Shown here one piece after another: positions 25,969 through 34,791 of a stretch of 64,000 nt of DNA (the first letter of the stretch is position 1; every line of letters begins with the position of its first letter). The notes below the pieces were generated by a model. That model had not been told where the DNA came from. It saw only the letters and a program-made list of their open reading frames with translations, and searched no databases. The DNA is from Sphingobacteriales bacterium JAD_PAG50586_3 (GTDB taxonomy: Bacteria; Bacteroidota; Bacteroidia; CAMBQF01). Location of the stretch: contig CP096135.1 of assembly GCA_023213195.1 (NCBI GenBank), positions 2,352,842 to 2,416,841 on the forward strand, in the 5' to 3' direction. The position numbers and the translations under genes are program-made.

Positions 25969-26035
25969 TAAACTTTGCGTCCTTTGCGATTAGCCTGAGC
26001 ATAGTGAAGGCCTTTGTGCTCTTTGCGGTTAAAAA
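25969..26035. repeat. Inverted relative of the 67-bp repeat
   Basis: Reads AACTTTGCGTCCTTTGCG and later GTGCTCTTTGCGGTTAA on the plus strand, the reverse complement pattern of 25071-25129 with an insertion in the middle. With the copies at 24932 and 25063 it brackets the gene pair 25196-25878. Confidence 0.6.
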
Positions 26036-26105
26036 TCATCCGTTTTATTCTCCAATCTGTTATTTTCTTGTTCAGACAACAGGCGTAAGCATCTGCCAAA
26101 GACAG

Positions 26106-26345
26106 GCAAGCGTTAGCTATGGCAGCGGCAGCCCGCAGCGCTCCTGATGCTTGCGGTAAGGATAAGCGCGAGGACTATAGCGGACAGAGCGGCCTGCCGT
26201 AGGCAGATAACGCCCAGAGAATCCCTCCCCCTCTCCCGAAAAATCGGGATCGGGTACTCCCTTTAAAAGGGAGAGTTGTTTCCTGACCATTACCGTAGGT
26301 GATTTCACACCATGGTCGGTGTTTAAGTGTAACGCCACCGACCAT
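26106..26345. repeat. 240-bp direct repeat, copy 1
   Basis: From GCAAGCGTTAGCTATGGCAG to CACCGACCATAA. Near-identical to 26410-26649 apart from a 10-nt segment after GCAGCGCT and a few substitutions. It contains the palindromic CCCGAAAAATCGGGATCGGG and ACTCCCTTTAAAAGGGAGAG stems. Confidence 0.85.
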
Positions 26346-26347
26346 AA

Positions 26348-26402
26348 TAGCTATCACAGCTTGGTGAGATTCCCACCTACGCGGGAATGACGATCACCTT
26401 TT
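26348..26402. repeat. 55-bp REP-like repeat, copy 1
   Basis: Starts TAGCTATCACAGC and contains the palindrome CCCACCTACGCGGG followed by AATGACGATCACC. It matches 26941-26995. Confidence 0.75.
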
Positions 26403-26409
26403 TACAATA

Positions 26410-26649
26410 GCAAGCGTTAGCTATGGCAGCGGCAGCCCGCAGCGCTATTAAGGTTTGCGGTAAGGATAAGCGCGAGGACTATAGCGGACAGAGCGACCTG
26501 CCGCAGGCAGGTAACGCCCAGAGAATCCCTCCCCCTCTCCCGAAAAATCGGGATCGGGTACTCCCTTTAAAAGGGAGAGTTGTTTCCTGACCATTACCGT
26601 AGGTGATTTCACGCCATGGTCGGTGTTTAAGTGTAACGCCACCGACCAT
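26410..26649. repeat. 240-bp direct repeat, copy 2
   Basis: Second copy, separated from the first by 64 bp that include the REP-like repeat. The whole arrangement is direct repeat - REP - direct repeat. Confidence 0.85.
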
Positions 26650-26940
26650 TAATTATTACATTCAGTTAATTGTCCACATTTCTTGACAAAGGCCTATGGG
26701 CGGTTGTATCTTTGTAGTAACCCTGACGATAAATGTCTGGGCAAGACCAAAAACTATTGCTGTGTTATTAAAATACCCTCTCCCGCCATCCGCCGTTGGC
26801 GGCTGCCACCCTCTCAATGAGAGGGATCTTTTGTCGGCATTTATAAGTCCGGATAATATAAAAAGTCAAGTTCATTTTGCGAAAAATATTTACAGCAGCT
26901 GCCTTTTGAGCCAGATGGATTTTTGGGGTTTTATCGGAAA

Positions 26941-26995
26941 TAGCTATCAACGCATGGTGAGATTCCCGCCTGCGCGGGAATGACAATCGCCTTTT
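26941..26995. repeat. 55-bp REP-like repeat, copy 2
   Basis: TAGCTATCAACGC, then the perfect palindrome CCCGCCTGCGCGGG and AATGACAATCGCC. Confidence 0.75.
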
Positions 26996-27009
26996 GGTGA
27001 GATTACTAA

Positions 27010-27044
27010 CTTTCAGTTTTCACCTTTCCACTTTCAGATATTCA
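27010..27044. repeat. Solitary 7-bp-period array upstream of the beta-oxidation gene
   Basis: Heptamers CTTTCAG, TTTTCAC, CTTTCCA, CTTTCAG and a weaker ATATTCA, 27 bp before the ATG at 27072. Confidence 0.65.
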
Positions 27045-27071
27045 TTATATTCGCAATTCAATTTTATATAC

Positions 27072-29217
27072 ATGATAGATTTCACTAAAGATGCCGATGG
27101 CATTGCCGTACTAAGCTTTAACATGGTAGGCCACCCGATGAATGTTATTAACGAACAATCGTCAGAAGCCTTTAAAAACGTGCTGGAGCAGGTGCTGGCC
27201 GATAAAGAAATTAAAGGGGTTGTTATTACCTCTAGTCGCCCGGAGTTTATTGCCGGTGCCGATTTAAATATGATTTTGGGCCTTAACAACACCAACGAGG
27301 TGGTTGAAATGACCCAACAACTGCACAAGCTTTTCCGCGCTATGGAAAAAAGCGGTAAGCCTTTTGTTGCTGCCATTAACGGCACAGCCCTGGGCGGTGG
27401 CTACGAGCTTTGTCTTGCCTGCCACTATCGTGTATGTGTAGACGATAGCCGCATTCAAATTGGTTTGCCCGAGGTTCAATTAGGTTTACTACCGGGAGGT
27501 GGTGGAACACAACGCCTGCCCCGCCTAATAGGCATGCAAGCCGCGTTACAAAATATGTTAGAAGGTAAGCGCCTTCGCCCGGCCCAAGCTAAAAGCGAAG
27601 GTATGGTAGATGCTTTGGTAGCTACCAAAGAAGAGCTTATACCCGCAGCTAAAAAATGGATTTTAGAGGTGGGTAAAAAAGCCCAGCCTTGGGATGTTGA
27701 CGGCTACAAAGTGCCCGGTGGCGGTGTGCAAAGCCCTAACGGTGTTATGGTGTTTACCGCAGGCGCCGCCCTGTTAATGAAGAAAACATTCGGCAACTAC
27801 CCCGCTGCACAGTTTATTATGAACTGTGTGTACGAGGGTATGCAATTGCCTTTTGATAAAGCCCTTGAGGTGGAAGCCCGCTACTTTGCTAAAGCGGTTA
27901 TGACCAAAGAGAGCAAGCACATGATACGCACGCTGTTCTTTAACCTGAACGAAGCCAACAAAGGCGCGGCCAGGCCTAAGGAGATTGGTGAAATTCCGCT
28001 GAAAAAGGTGGGTATTTTAGGCGCGGGCATGATGGGCGCGGGTATTGCATACGTGTCGGCTGATGCTGGCTTAGAGGTAGTGCTTAAAGACGTGAGCCTT
28101 GAGGCTGCGGAAAAAGGTAAAGACTACTCTAAAAAACTATGGGGCGCTAAGCTATCTAAAGGCTTTATGACCCAAGAGAAGTTTGATACGCTTATGGGCC
28201 GCATAAAAGCGACTGATAACGCGGCAGACCTTGCCGGTTGCGACCTTATTATTGAAGCCGTATTTGAAGACCGTGGCCTTAAAGCTACCGTTACCAAAGA
28301 GAGCGAACCACATTTAAATCCAACCGGTGTTTTTGCATCTAACACATCAACACTGCCTATTACCGGCTTGGCTGAAGCATCGGCCCACCCTGATAAATTT
28401 ATTGGTTTACACTTCTTCTCTCCGGTAGATAAAATGCCGTTGGTGGAGATTATCCTGGGTAAAGAAACGTCTAACTACGCCATTGCTATGGCGGTAGATT
28501 ATGTTAAAAAGATTAAGAAAACGCCTATTGTGGTTAATGATGGTCGTGGCTTCTTTACATCGCGCAACTTCTCTACCTACGTTGCCGAAGGTTTAGAGTT
28601 GTTGAACGAAGGTGTAGCCCCCGCACTTATTGAGAATGCAGGCAAAGGCGCAGGCATGCCTGTAGGTCCGTTAGCTGTTGCCGATGAGGTAACTATCGAG
28701 CTGATGTATAAAATCATTAAACAAACAGAAAAAGATACCGGTGTTAGCTTAGATAGCGCCCAAAAAACCATTGCTACCCTGTTTGTAGAAAAGCTAGACC
28801 GTATTGGCAAAAAAGCAGGTAAAGGCTTTTACGATTACCCAGAAGGTGGCAAAAAACACCTGTGGGCTGGTTTGGCAGAACACTTCCCTGTTAAAGAGGG
28901 CATTATAGACCTTGAGACTGCTAAAACACGCTTACTATACCGCTAAGGTAATAGAGGCTGTTAAATGTATGGAAGAAGGTATTGTAACCTCACCCAAAGA
29001 TGCTGATATAGGCTCTATCTTCGGTTGGGGCTTTGCACCATACTCAGGCGGTGTAATATCATTCCTTGATTTTGTTGGGTATGATACCTTTGTTGCTACT
29101 GCCGATAAACTGGCTGATACCTACGGAGAACGTTTCCGCCCAACAGATAAGCTTCGTGCTATGGCTGCCAATGGCGAGAGTTATTACAGCAATGCGAAGG
29201 AATTGGAGGTGGCGTAA
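27072..29217 (+). CDS. fadJ: Multifunctional fatty-acid oxidation protein: enoyl-CoA hydratase / 3-hydroxyacyl-CoA dehydrogenase (one frameshift)
   Basis: About 715 residues. The N-terminal crotonase domain has the oxyanion-hole segments EFIAGADLNMI and AINGTALGGGYELCLAC and the catalytic Glu region GLPEVQLGLLPGGGGTQRLPR. The NAD-binding dehydrogenase domain has GILGAGMMGAGIAYVSA, ASNTSTLPIT, HFFSPVDKMPLVEII and GFFTSR, and the C-terminal helical domain ends GWGFAPYSGGVISFLD. It catalyses steps 2 and 3 of beta-oxidation. ATG 27072 is chosen; the longer frame would translate an array. Near 28944 the frame shifts by +1 (one extra base or two missing) between RLLYR and VIEAVKCMEEG. Confidence 0.92.
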
Positions 29218-29218
29218 C

Positions 29219-29269
29219 AGAGCTTAGAGTGAAAGCGAGAGTGTTTTTCTCGCCTCTAATAACTCGCCC
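29219..29269. repeat. Short facing 7-bp-period arrays (element E4)
   Basis: Left units AGAGCTT, AGAGTGA and AAGCGAG at 29219-29239; right units CTCGCCT, CTAATAA and CTCGCCC at 29249-29269. They are inverted and pair as GCGAGAG with a T-rich loop. It begins 2 nt after the stop of the beta-oxidation gene. Confidence 0.6.
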
Positions 29270-29299
29270 CCAGCCCCTATTTTTTAAACCAATTATCCG

Positions 29300-29307
29300 T
29301 ACCTTTG
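29300..29307 (+). promoter_or_regulatory. TAnnTTTG -7 element for the bacilliredoxin gene
   Basis: TACCTTTG, 37 nt upstream of the ATG at 29345. Confidence 0.5.
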
Positions 29308-29344
29308 TTGAAACATTGAATATACAATATAGAATATAAAAGTT

Positions 29345-29758
29345 ATGTATCCAGAACAAATGGTTGCCCCAATGAGGGCCGAAATGACCAGTGTTGGCTT
29401 TCAGGAACTGAAAAGCGCCGACGAGGTTAACAATACAATTCCAAAGGCAGATGGCACTGTGCTTTGCTTTATAAACTCAGTTTGCGGCTGCTCGGCAGGT
29501 ACTGCCCGCCCGGGTGTTAAACTATCGTTACAAAGCGAAAAACGCCCCGATAAACTAGTTACTGTTTTTGCCGGTAACGACCCTGAGGCCGTAGCACAGG
29601 TGCGCCAGTACTTATTGCCTTACCCTCCATCATCGCCTGCTATTGCTTTGTTTAAAGATGGCAAGCTGGTACACATGATAGAGCGCCACCACATTGAAGG
29701 CCGCACAGCCGATATGATTGCAGAGAACCTTGCAGGTGCTTACGCACAATACTGCTAG
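29345..29758 (+). CDS. BrxA/BrxB family bacilliredoxin
   Basis: 137 residues with the DUF1094/YphP-type fold: MYPEQMVAPMRAEMTSVGF opening, the CGC-type active site in NSVCGCSAGTARPG, and FAGNDPEAVAQVRQYL. These proteins remove bacillithiol or other low-molecular thiols from oxidised cysteines. Bacillithiol is made by some Bacteroidota, so the role is plausible, though the biosynthesis genes are not in the window. A terminator lies about 55 bp downstream. Confidence 0.9.
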   Translation: MYPEQMVAPMRAEMTSVGFQELKSADEVNNTIPKADGTVLCFINSVCGCSAGTARPGVKLSLQSEKRPDKLVTVFAGNDPEAVAQVRQYLLPYPPSSPAIALFKDGKLVHMIERHHIEGRTADMIAENLAGAYAQYC

Positions 29759-29814
29759 TAGCCTCACCCCCAAACCCCCTCTCCCATAGAGAGGGGGCTT
29801 CAAAATAGTAGAAG

Positions 29815-29846
29815 AATCCTTCCCGTTTTGCGGGAGGGATTTTTTG
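29815..29846 (+). terminator. Intrinsic terminator after the bacilliredoxin gene
   Basis: AATCCTTCCC and GGGAGGGATT form a stem with a 7-nt loop and a T run. A CCCCCTCTC / GAGAGGGGG palindrome at 29776-29797 lies just upstream. Confidence 0.75.
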
Positions 29847-29861
29847 TTTTAGCTTTATCCA

Positions 29862-30860
29862 ATGTTTAAATACCTGATACCGTTTGTAGTACTGCTACTT
29901 GCTGCCTGCTCTGCCCATAAAGGTAAACTACTGCAAAAGGCAGGGTATATCGAGGCGGGCGATAAGAAAATAAGCCTGAGTACATCAGCCCCAAACACCC
30001 TATCTATAAGCTATTTTCAATGCGGGGGATATGTATAAAGTCGGGTAACGATGTGGTGCTGGTAGACCCTTTTGCCTCTAATCCATCTATGGTATCAAAA
30101 GTAAAAATAGACACCGCTGCCGTAGGCTTAATTATGAAGGGCATTAACCGTGCAGATATTAAAGCTATACTGGTTAGCCACTCGCATTACGACCACCTGA
30201 TGGACGTACCCTACATAATGAACACCTATTGCCCGCCAACAACCAAACTGTTTGTAAACCACACAGGTGTGCAAATAGCTGAACGGCTAAAAGTTGATTC
30301 TACTAAGATTATTGATGTGGAGAAGCCAGCAGGCTTTACAAGTGTATCAGGTAATATTAGGGTGCTGCCCATTATCAGTTCGCACCCGCCGCATATTGGC
30401 AATACAAAACTGTACGATGGAGAATACCGGCCCAATACCAAGCCCGGGCAAAAAGCTTTTGGCGCTGTGGCAAACCCTATGCCTACCTTATAGATATTAT
30501 GAATGGGGCAGAGGTTAACTTTAGGTTGATGGTGCAAACATCGGCCAGTAATGAGGCCAGCGCTAACCTGCCCGATAGCCTGCTAAAAGCAAAGGGGTTG
30601 ATGTATTGGTTATGCCGGTTGCGTTATATAGCAAAACTCCGGGCTACCCTGCATCGGTATTAAATATTATTAAGCCTAAGTATACTATTATTGGCCATTG
30701 GGAAAACTTCTTTAGGCCTTATGAAAAGCTGACAAAGAAACCCTACCAGGTTGCGGGAGGCACCGATGTTATGGCCTTTGCAAAAACTATGGAGCAACTA
30801 GTTGGTAAAGATAAATTTAGGATACCCATGCCGGGGAGTAGTATTACTATTGAATATTAA
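29862..30860 (+). CDS. MBL-fold metallohydrolase lipoprotein (three frameshifts; broken or mis-sequenced)
   Basis: The N-terminal signal peptide has lipobox LLAAC (residues 12-16), then a metallo-beta-lactamase fold: GNDVVLVDPFASN, the metal site SHSHYDHLMD, and IGHWENFFRP near the C-terminus. The frame breaks near 30018 (T run), in 30460-30495, and near 30594-30599 (GGGG run); each repair gives continuous sequence and a total of about 333 residues. Because three breaks occur within 600 bp, a real pseudogene is possible, but the conserved metal motif and the pattern of homopolymer losses favour sequence error. Its substrate is unknown. Confidence 0.7.
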
Positions 30861-31163
30861 TTACTCGCTAACAGCACCGCCAATAACCTTAGGCGAGCGT
30901 ATATAGTCAGAGTCGTGTTTGGGGGCGTTTTTAAGGCCTTCGTCTTGCGTAATGTCCATTTTTACTACGTCGGGGCGTAGAACGTTGGTTTCGTCCGTCA
31001 TGTAAATAAGCGGTTCAACCCCATCGGTATCCAGCTCATTCAGCTTTTCCATAAAGGTTAAAATCTTATTCATGTCACCCATCATTTTTTCTTTACCTGC
31101 TTCGTCAAATTCTAAACGGGCCAGGTGGGCAATATGGTCAACGGTGGCTTTATCTATTTTCAT
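30861..31163 (-). CDS. gatC: Aspartyl/glutamyl-tRNA(Asn/Gln) amidotransferase subunit C
   Basis: 100 residues, full-length GatC: VDHIAHLARLEFDEAGKEKMM, ILTFMEKLNELDTDGVEP, VLRPDVVKMD and a C-terminal SPKVIGGAVSE. It stabilises the GatAB amidotransferase that makes Gln-tRNA(Gln). The start overlaps the 3' end of plsC by 4 bp, implying translational coupling. Its stop abuts the stop of the MBL gene. Confidence 0.93.
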   Translation of the reverse strand: MKIDKATVDHIAHLARLEFDEAGKEKMMGDMNKILTFMEKLNELDTDGVEPLIYMTDETNVLRPDVVKMDITQDEGLKNAPKHDSDYIRSPKVIGGAVSE

Positions 31164-31888
31164 CGTTCTAAACTACTGTCAATTTTTTGGTAAACCAAGG
31201 TACGCAATTCGTTAATGTTATCGTCGGTCATGCCTTTGGTATCAATAGGTTTATGAATAAAAACCTTACTTAACCCTAGGGTGCCTACCCGTTTCGATTT
31301 TCTGTAATCGGGCAGTATGCGCCAACTGTTTGCAAAGGTAATAGGTATGATTGGAACTTGCGCATCTATAGCCAATTTAAAGGCCCCGTTTTTAAAGGGC
31401 AGCATATCGGGCGCGTTGGGCGATATAGTCCCTTCGGGGAAAACAAATATGGTAATACCATCACGCAGGTCGGCCTCTGCACGCTCAAGCGCCTTGGCGG
31501 CTTTCATAGGGTTGGTGCGGTCTATGGGTATGTGCATGGTGCGGAACAGCAACCCAAAGAAGGGAGCCTCTGCATGCTCTTTTTTGGCTAAAAAGTGAAA
31601 GTGAAAGGGCCAAAAACAAAACGGCAGTATAATATCTAAGTACGATGCATGGTTGCAGCAAACTACATAGGCCTGACCGCGTTTAGGCTTTTCTTCCCAC
31701 TTAGTAGTAAAAGGTATACCGCCCAAAAGCAATATAACACTGCCCCAAAAACGTTGTATGGCAAGTGCTACCCGCAGGCTGCGGAACACAAAAAGACTAA
31801 GGCATAACCAAGGGAACAGCAGCGCGAAGAGCGTGAAAAACACGGTAACAATCCAAAGCTTCCACAGGGTTATTAATATAGTCTTCAC
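31160..31888 (-). CDS. plsC: 1-acyl-sn-glycerol-3-phosphate acyltransferase PlsC
   Basis: 242 residues, membrane-bound through the N-terminal hydrophobic segments (LWIVTVFFTLFALLF). Acyltransferase motifs: HX4D in NHASYLDIILP, substrate-binding FPEGTISPN, and VPIIPITFANSW. It makes phosphatidic acid in phospholipid synthesis. The start is a GTG at 31888, which lies 4 nt after a TACCTTTG -7 element, so the mRNA may be leaderless. It is co-transcribed with gatC. Confidence 0.9.
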   Translation of the reverse strand: MKTILITLWKLWIVTVFFTLFALLFPWLCLSLFVFRSLRVALAIQRFWGSVILLLGGIPFTTKWEEKPKRGQAYVVCCNHASYLDIILPFCFWPFHFHFLAKKEHAEAPFFGLLFRTMHIPIDRTNPMKAAKALERAEADLRDGITIFVFPEGTISPNAPDMLPFKNGAFKLAIDAQVPIIPITFANSWRILPDYRKSKRVGTLGLSKVFIHKPIDTKGMTDDNINELRTLVYQKIDSSLER

Positions 31889-31892
31889 GCCG

Positions 31893-31900
31893 CAAAGGTA
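31893..31900 (-). promoter_or_regulatory. TAnnTTTG -7 element for plsC-gatC
   Basis: TACCTTTG on the minus strand, ending 4 nt before the GTG start of plsC. Confidence 0.55.
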
Positions 31901-31907
31901 GTATTTC

Positions 31908-31942
31908 GTAGCTTATAGCTAATAGCTTGCAGCTTATAGTAT
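31908..31942. repeat. Solitary 7-bp-period array between plsC and the T9SS-sorted protein
   Basis: Five heptamers (GTAGCTT, ATAGCTA, ATAGCTT, GCAGCTT, ATAGTAT). It ends on the stop codon of the minus-strand gene at 31942, so relative to that gene it starts right at the stop. Confidence 0.7.
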
Positions 31943-32919
31943 TACTCTTTAACTATGCGCAGGGTTTTAACAGCATTTGGTGTATTTACCCTTACAAAGT
32001 AAATTCCTGCAGGCATATCGGCTATATCAACAGTAAGCTGTTGGGCATTGTTTTGGCTGATGGTTTTAACCGTTTGCCCTAGTGGATTTAATAGCTGTAT
32101 GGTAGCATTAACAGGGGCTTTACCTAAGTTAATATTGAGTGTGTTTTGGGCAGGGTTGGGGTAAATAGTAATGTTGTTAATAGAGGCTTCTTTAACACCC
32201 GTTGTAGCGTCGTAACAAATGTGGGTATAAAGCTGCCAGTTTTGGTTTTCAAGCGGTTGGCCGTTACCCTCGTCTATATCAACATTCCTGCGCCAGTTAT
32301 TATCAATAGATGTTACTTTAAAATACGAGTTAGGGTAAGTGCTTCTTAAATCGGTACCCAGGGTGCCATTAAAAACAGAGGTGCCGGTAACGCCAAACGT
32401 ATCGCTTATGCTCCCAAAATATTGCATACCAATGGCTATATCATTGTTGCTAACAGGTATAAAGGCGGGTATAGCTAACCGGGTTGGTGCAGCAGGAAGC
32501 GGCGTTGGTGTAATGGAGGTATTGGTAAAAATAGTATCGCTCCAAAAAATGGTGTTAGCAATAGGCCCTGTTAAAGAATCATTTAAAGCAGCATAAAAAA
32601 CAATGGTATCCATAGTGCCCGATGCATTTCTATGCACTATTTGGGTAATTATACTGTCAATTTCATATTGGAAATACATTACCGTAGGGTTGTTAAAATT
32701 GGCAGGCACATCGTAACCCGCAATTACACCGGGCTTAAATGCTACGGCAACCTCGCTAAAATACCCCTCGGGCGATGGATTGGTGCTGACAACGGCTGCC
32801 GATAAATTATCATCGCCGTTGGCCGAACTGTAGTTTATATAGAAGGGGTTTGGGCAGGTTTGTGCGTAAGTAAATGTTGCTGCTAAAACAGCGGCTGCAA
32901 ATAGTATTAGTCTTTTCAT
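31942..32919 (-). CDS. Secreted protein with T9SS type A sorting domain
   Basis: 325 residues: signal peptide ending YAQ (about residue 19), a beta-rich N-terminal region with no recognisable enzyme motif, and a C-terminal sorting domain (about residues 245-325) with ITIYPNPAQNTLNI, ADMPAGIYFVRVNT and KTLRIVKE. It is exported through the type IX system and cleaved or attached at the cell surface. Substrate or partner is unknown. Confidence 0.85.
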   Translation of the reverse strand: MKRLILFAAAVLAATFTYAQTCPNPFYINYSSANGDDNLSAAVVSTNPSPEGYFSEVAVAFKPGVIAGYDVPANFNNPTVMYFQYEIDSIITQIVHRNASGTMDTIVFYAALNDSLTGPIANTIFWSDTIFTNTSITPTPLPAAPTRLAIPAFIPVSNNDIAIGMQYFGSISDTFGVTGTSVFNGTLGTDLRSTYPNSYFKVTSIDNNWRRNVDIDEGNGQPLENQNWQLYTHICYDATTGVKEASINNITIYPNPAQNTLNINLGKAPVNATIQLLNPLGQTVKTISQNNAQQLTVDIADMPAGIYFVRVNTPNAVKTLRIVKE

Positions 32920-32938
32920 GTTGTATCTGTTGTAGGTA

Positions 32939-32946
32939 CAAAGGTA
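32939..32946 (-). promoter_or_regulatory. TAnnTTTG -7 element for the T9SS-sorted protein gene
   Basis: TACCTTTG on the minus strand, 19 nt upstream of the ATG at 32919. Confidence 0.55.
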
Positions 32947-33058
32947 ACTATAATGGCAAATAAATTGTTTTATGCTAAGGAAATGGCAGGTATAAGCTCT
33001 TTAGATACCGGGGTATAACTTTCAACTGTATTCACACTTTTCAACCACCGCCCCATCT

Positions 33059-33093
33059 TTTCAACTTTTAACTTTTAGTTTTTAGTTTTGAAC
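33059..33093. repeat. Solitary 7-bp-period array upstream of trpS
   Basis: Heptamers TTTCAAC, TTTTAAC, TTTTAGT (twice) and TTTGAAC, directly abutting the trpS -7 box at 33094. Weaker units continue upstream to about 33017. Confidence 0.65.
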
Positions 33094-33101
33094 TACATTT
33101 G
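33094..33101 (+). promoter_or_regulatory. TAnnTTTG -7 element for trpS
   Basis: TACATTTG, 16 nt before the ATG at 33118. The region where a -33 box would lie is occupied by the heptamer array. Confidence 0.5.
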
Positions 33102-33117
33102 CCGTCCTAAAACGATT

Positions 33118-34121
33118 ATGGAAACGGTAGTAAGCGGTATACGTTCAACATCAAGCAGTTTGCACCTGGGTAACTACCTGGGCGCGTTAAAGAATTTTGT
33201 GCAAATGCAGCACCAGCACAACTGCTTCTTTTTATTGCCGATTACCACGCATTGACTACGCACCCAAAGTCGGACGAGATGCACACCAACGCCCGAAAGG
33301 TTATTATAGAGTACCTTGCGGCGGGCTTAGACCCCGAGGTGGCAACTATTTACCTGCAAAGCGATGTACCACAAACGGCAGAACTGTACCTGTTTTTAAA
33401 CATGGTATCGTACCTGGGCGAGTTGGAGCGTAGCGCATCGTTTAAAGAGAAAGTGCGCAAGCACCCCGATAATGTTAATGCCGGTTTGCTAACCTACCCT
33501 GTGCTTATGGCTGCCGATATTATTCTGCACCGTGCCACCAAAGTTCCTGTAGGCAAAGACCAGGAGCAGCACCTTGAAATGACCCGCACCTTTGCAGGTC
33601 GTTTTAACAACTTATATAAGGTTGATTACTTCCCCGAGCCTGTTGCCTACAATTTTGGCAACGAGTTGGTTAAGGTTCCATCGCTTGATGGTACGGGAAA
33701 GATGAGTAAATCAGACAACCCCGGTTCAGCTATTTTCTTTAGCGATAGCGAAGAGGTTATCCGTAAAAAGGTAATGAAGGCCGTAACATCGGTAAACGTT
33801 GGCCCTACAGAAGAAGAGCCTAACAAGCCCGAGGTGATAGAAAATTTATTTACGCTGATGAAGCATGTTTCAACCGCCGACACGTTGGCCCATTTTGAAG
33901 ATATGTGGGCAAGCAGCGGCATGCGCTACGGCGATATGAAGAAGCAACTGGCCGAAGATATGGTAACGTTTACAAAGCCTATCCGCGAAAAGATTGCCGA
34001 CTTAGAGGCTAACGAAGACTACTTGCGCAAGGTGGTAAAAATGGGTAAAGAAAAAGCACAGGCCAGCGCCCAAAAAACGGTTGACGAGGTGCGCCAAATA
34101 ATTGGTTTTAAACAATTCTAA
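33118..34121 (+). CDS. trpS: Tryptophan--tRNA ligase (one frameshift)
   Basis: About 334 residues after repair, normal for bacterial TrpRS. The HIGH-equivalent is in SLHLGNYLGALKN, the KMSKS loop in GTGKMSKSDNPGSAI, and the Trp pocket and specificity region in LMAADIILHRATKVPVGKDQ. A missing T in the TTTTT run at about 33229-33233 splits the gene; the repaired frame reads CFFFIADYHALTTH. It attaches tryptophan to tRNA(Trp). dcd follows 19 bp downstream. Confidence 0.93.
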
Positions 34122-34140
34122 AATATAAAGTTCTTTAAAA

Positions 34141-34685
34141 ATGATATTATCGGATAAGCAGATATTGGCTGAAATAGAAAAAGGCACAATTGTTATAGAG
34201 CCTTACAACCCTGAGTGTTTGGGCACCAATAGCTACGACGTTCACTTAGGTCGCTACCTGGCTACCTATAAAGACCGTGAACTTGATGTGAAAAAGCACA
34301 ATAAGCTTATCCATTTTCAAATTCCCGAAGAGGGCTTTTTATTAGTACCGGGTACTTTATACTCATGGGTGTTACCAAAGAATATACCGAGACCCACGCG
34401 CACATTCCTTTCTTAGAGGGAAAATCATCTACCGGGCGTTTAGGTATTGATATACACGCCACGGCAGGCAAAGGCGATGTAGGCTTTTGCAACACCTGGA
34501 CGCTGGAAATATCTGTATCTCAACCCGTGCGTGTTTACGCAGGTATGCCTATAGGCCAGCTTATTTACTTTGTGGTAGATGGCGAGATTGGCGTAAAATA
34601 CGGCGACAAGAAAAGCGCCAAATACAACGCCCGCACCATTAAGCCTGTAGAAAGCATGATGTGGAAGAACTTTGAAAAGGCGTAG
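34141..34685 (+). CDS. dcd: dCTP deaminase (one frameshift)
   Basis: About 182 residues, the family length. N-terminal MILSDKQILAEIEKG, LGTNSYDVHLGRYL and, after the repair near 34363, LGVTKEYTETHAHIPFLEGKSSTGRLGI with the catalytic Glu and Ser/Arg residues of the family, then FCNTWTLEISVSQPVRVYAGMPIGQL. It makes dUTP for thymidylate synthesis. The stop (34683-34685) lies within the outer inverted GGCGTAG ends of the octamer element at 34679-34791. Confidence 0.92.
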
Positions 34686-34791
34686 CCTTTTCAATTAAGA
34701 AATTAAGGAGCGAAAGAATTAAGAAATGGTGAGGTACTCATTCTTTAATTCCTTCATTTTTTAATTTCTTAATTCTATTAGTGCCTACGCC
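34679..34791. repeat. Paired 8-bp-period arrays without an enclosed gene (element E2)
   Basis: The left array at 34693-34732 is five octamers (AATTAAGA, AATTAAGG, AGCGAAAG, AATTAAGA, AATGGTGA). The right array at 34740-34779 is five octamers each starting ATT (ATTCTTTA, ATTCCTTC, ATTTTTTA, ATTTCTTA, ATTCTATT). The 14-nt AATTAAGAAATTAA at 34693-34706 is perfectly complementary to 34761-34774. The outermost GGCGTAG ends are also inverted and contain the stops of dcd and of the convergent LuxE-like gene. The arrays almost touch (7 bp). Confidence 0.82.

Larger units (their letters stand above)
25879..27071. other. 1.2-kb repeat-rich intergenic region without genes
   Basis: It holds an inverted relative of the 67-bp repeat (25969-26035), two 240-bp direct repeats (26106-26345, 26410-26649), two 55-bp REP-like repeats (26348-26402, 26941-26995), a GC-rich palindromic stretch with GCCGTTGGCGGC (26781-26815) and a heptamer array (27010-27044). 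Frames seen inside the direct repeats are copies of each other and carry no protein-like signal. Confidence 0.7.

Noticed and set aside
26117..26642. Two near-identical minus-strand frames in the direct repeats (26117-26338, 26448-26642)
   Set aside because: They exist only because the 240-bp DNA is duplicated; no known domain, no promoter and the frames follow palindromic repeat DNA.
29862..30860. MBL-fold gene as a clear pseudogene
   Set aside because: Three frame breaks look bad, but each is a one-base repair that restores conserved family sequence, as for essential genes nearby; left as a broken-or-misread gene.
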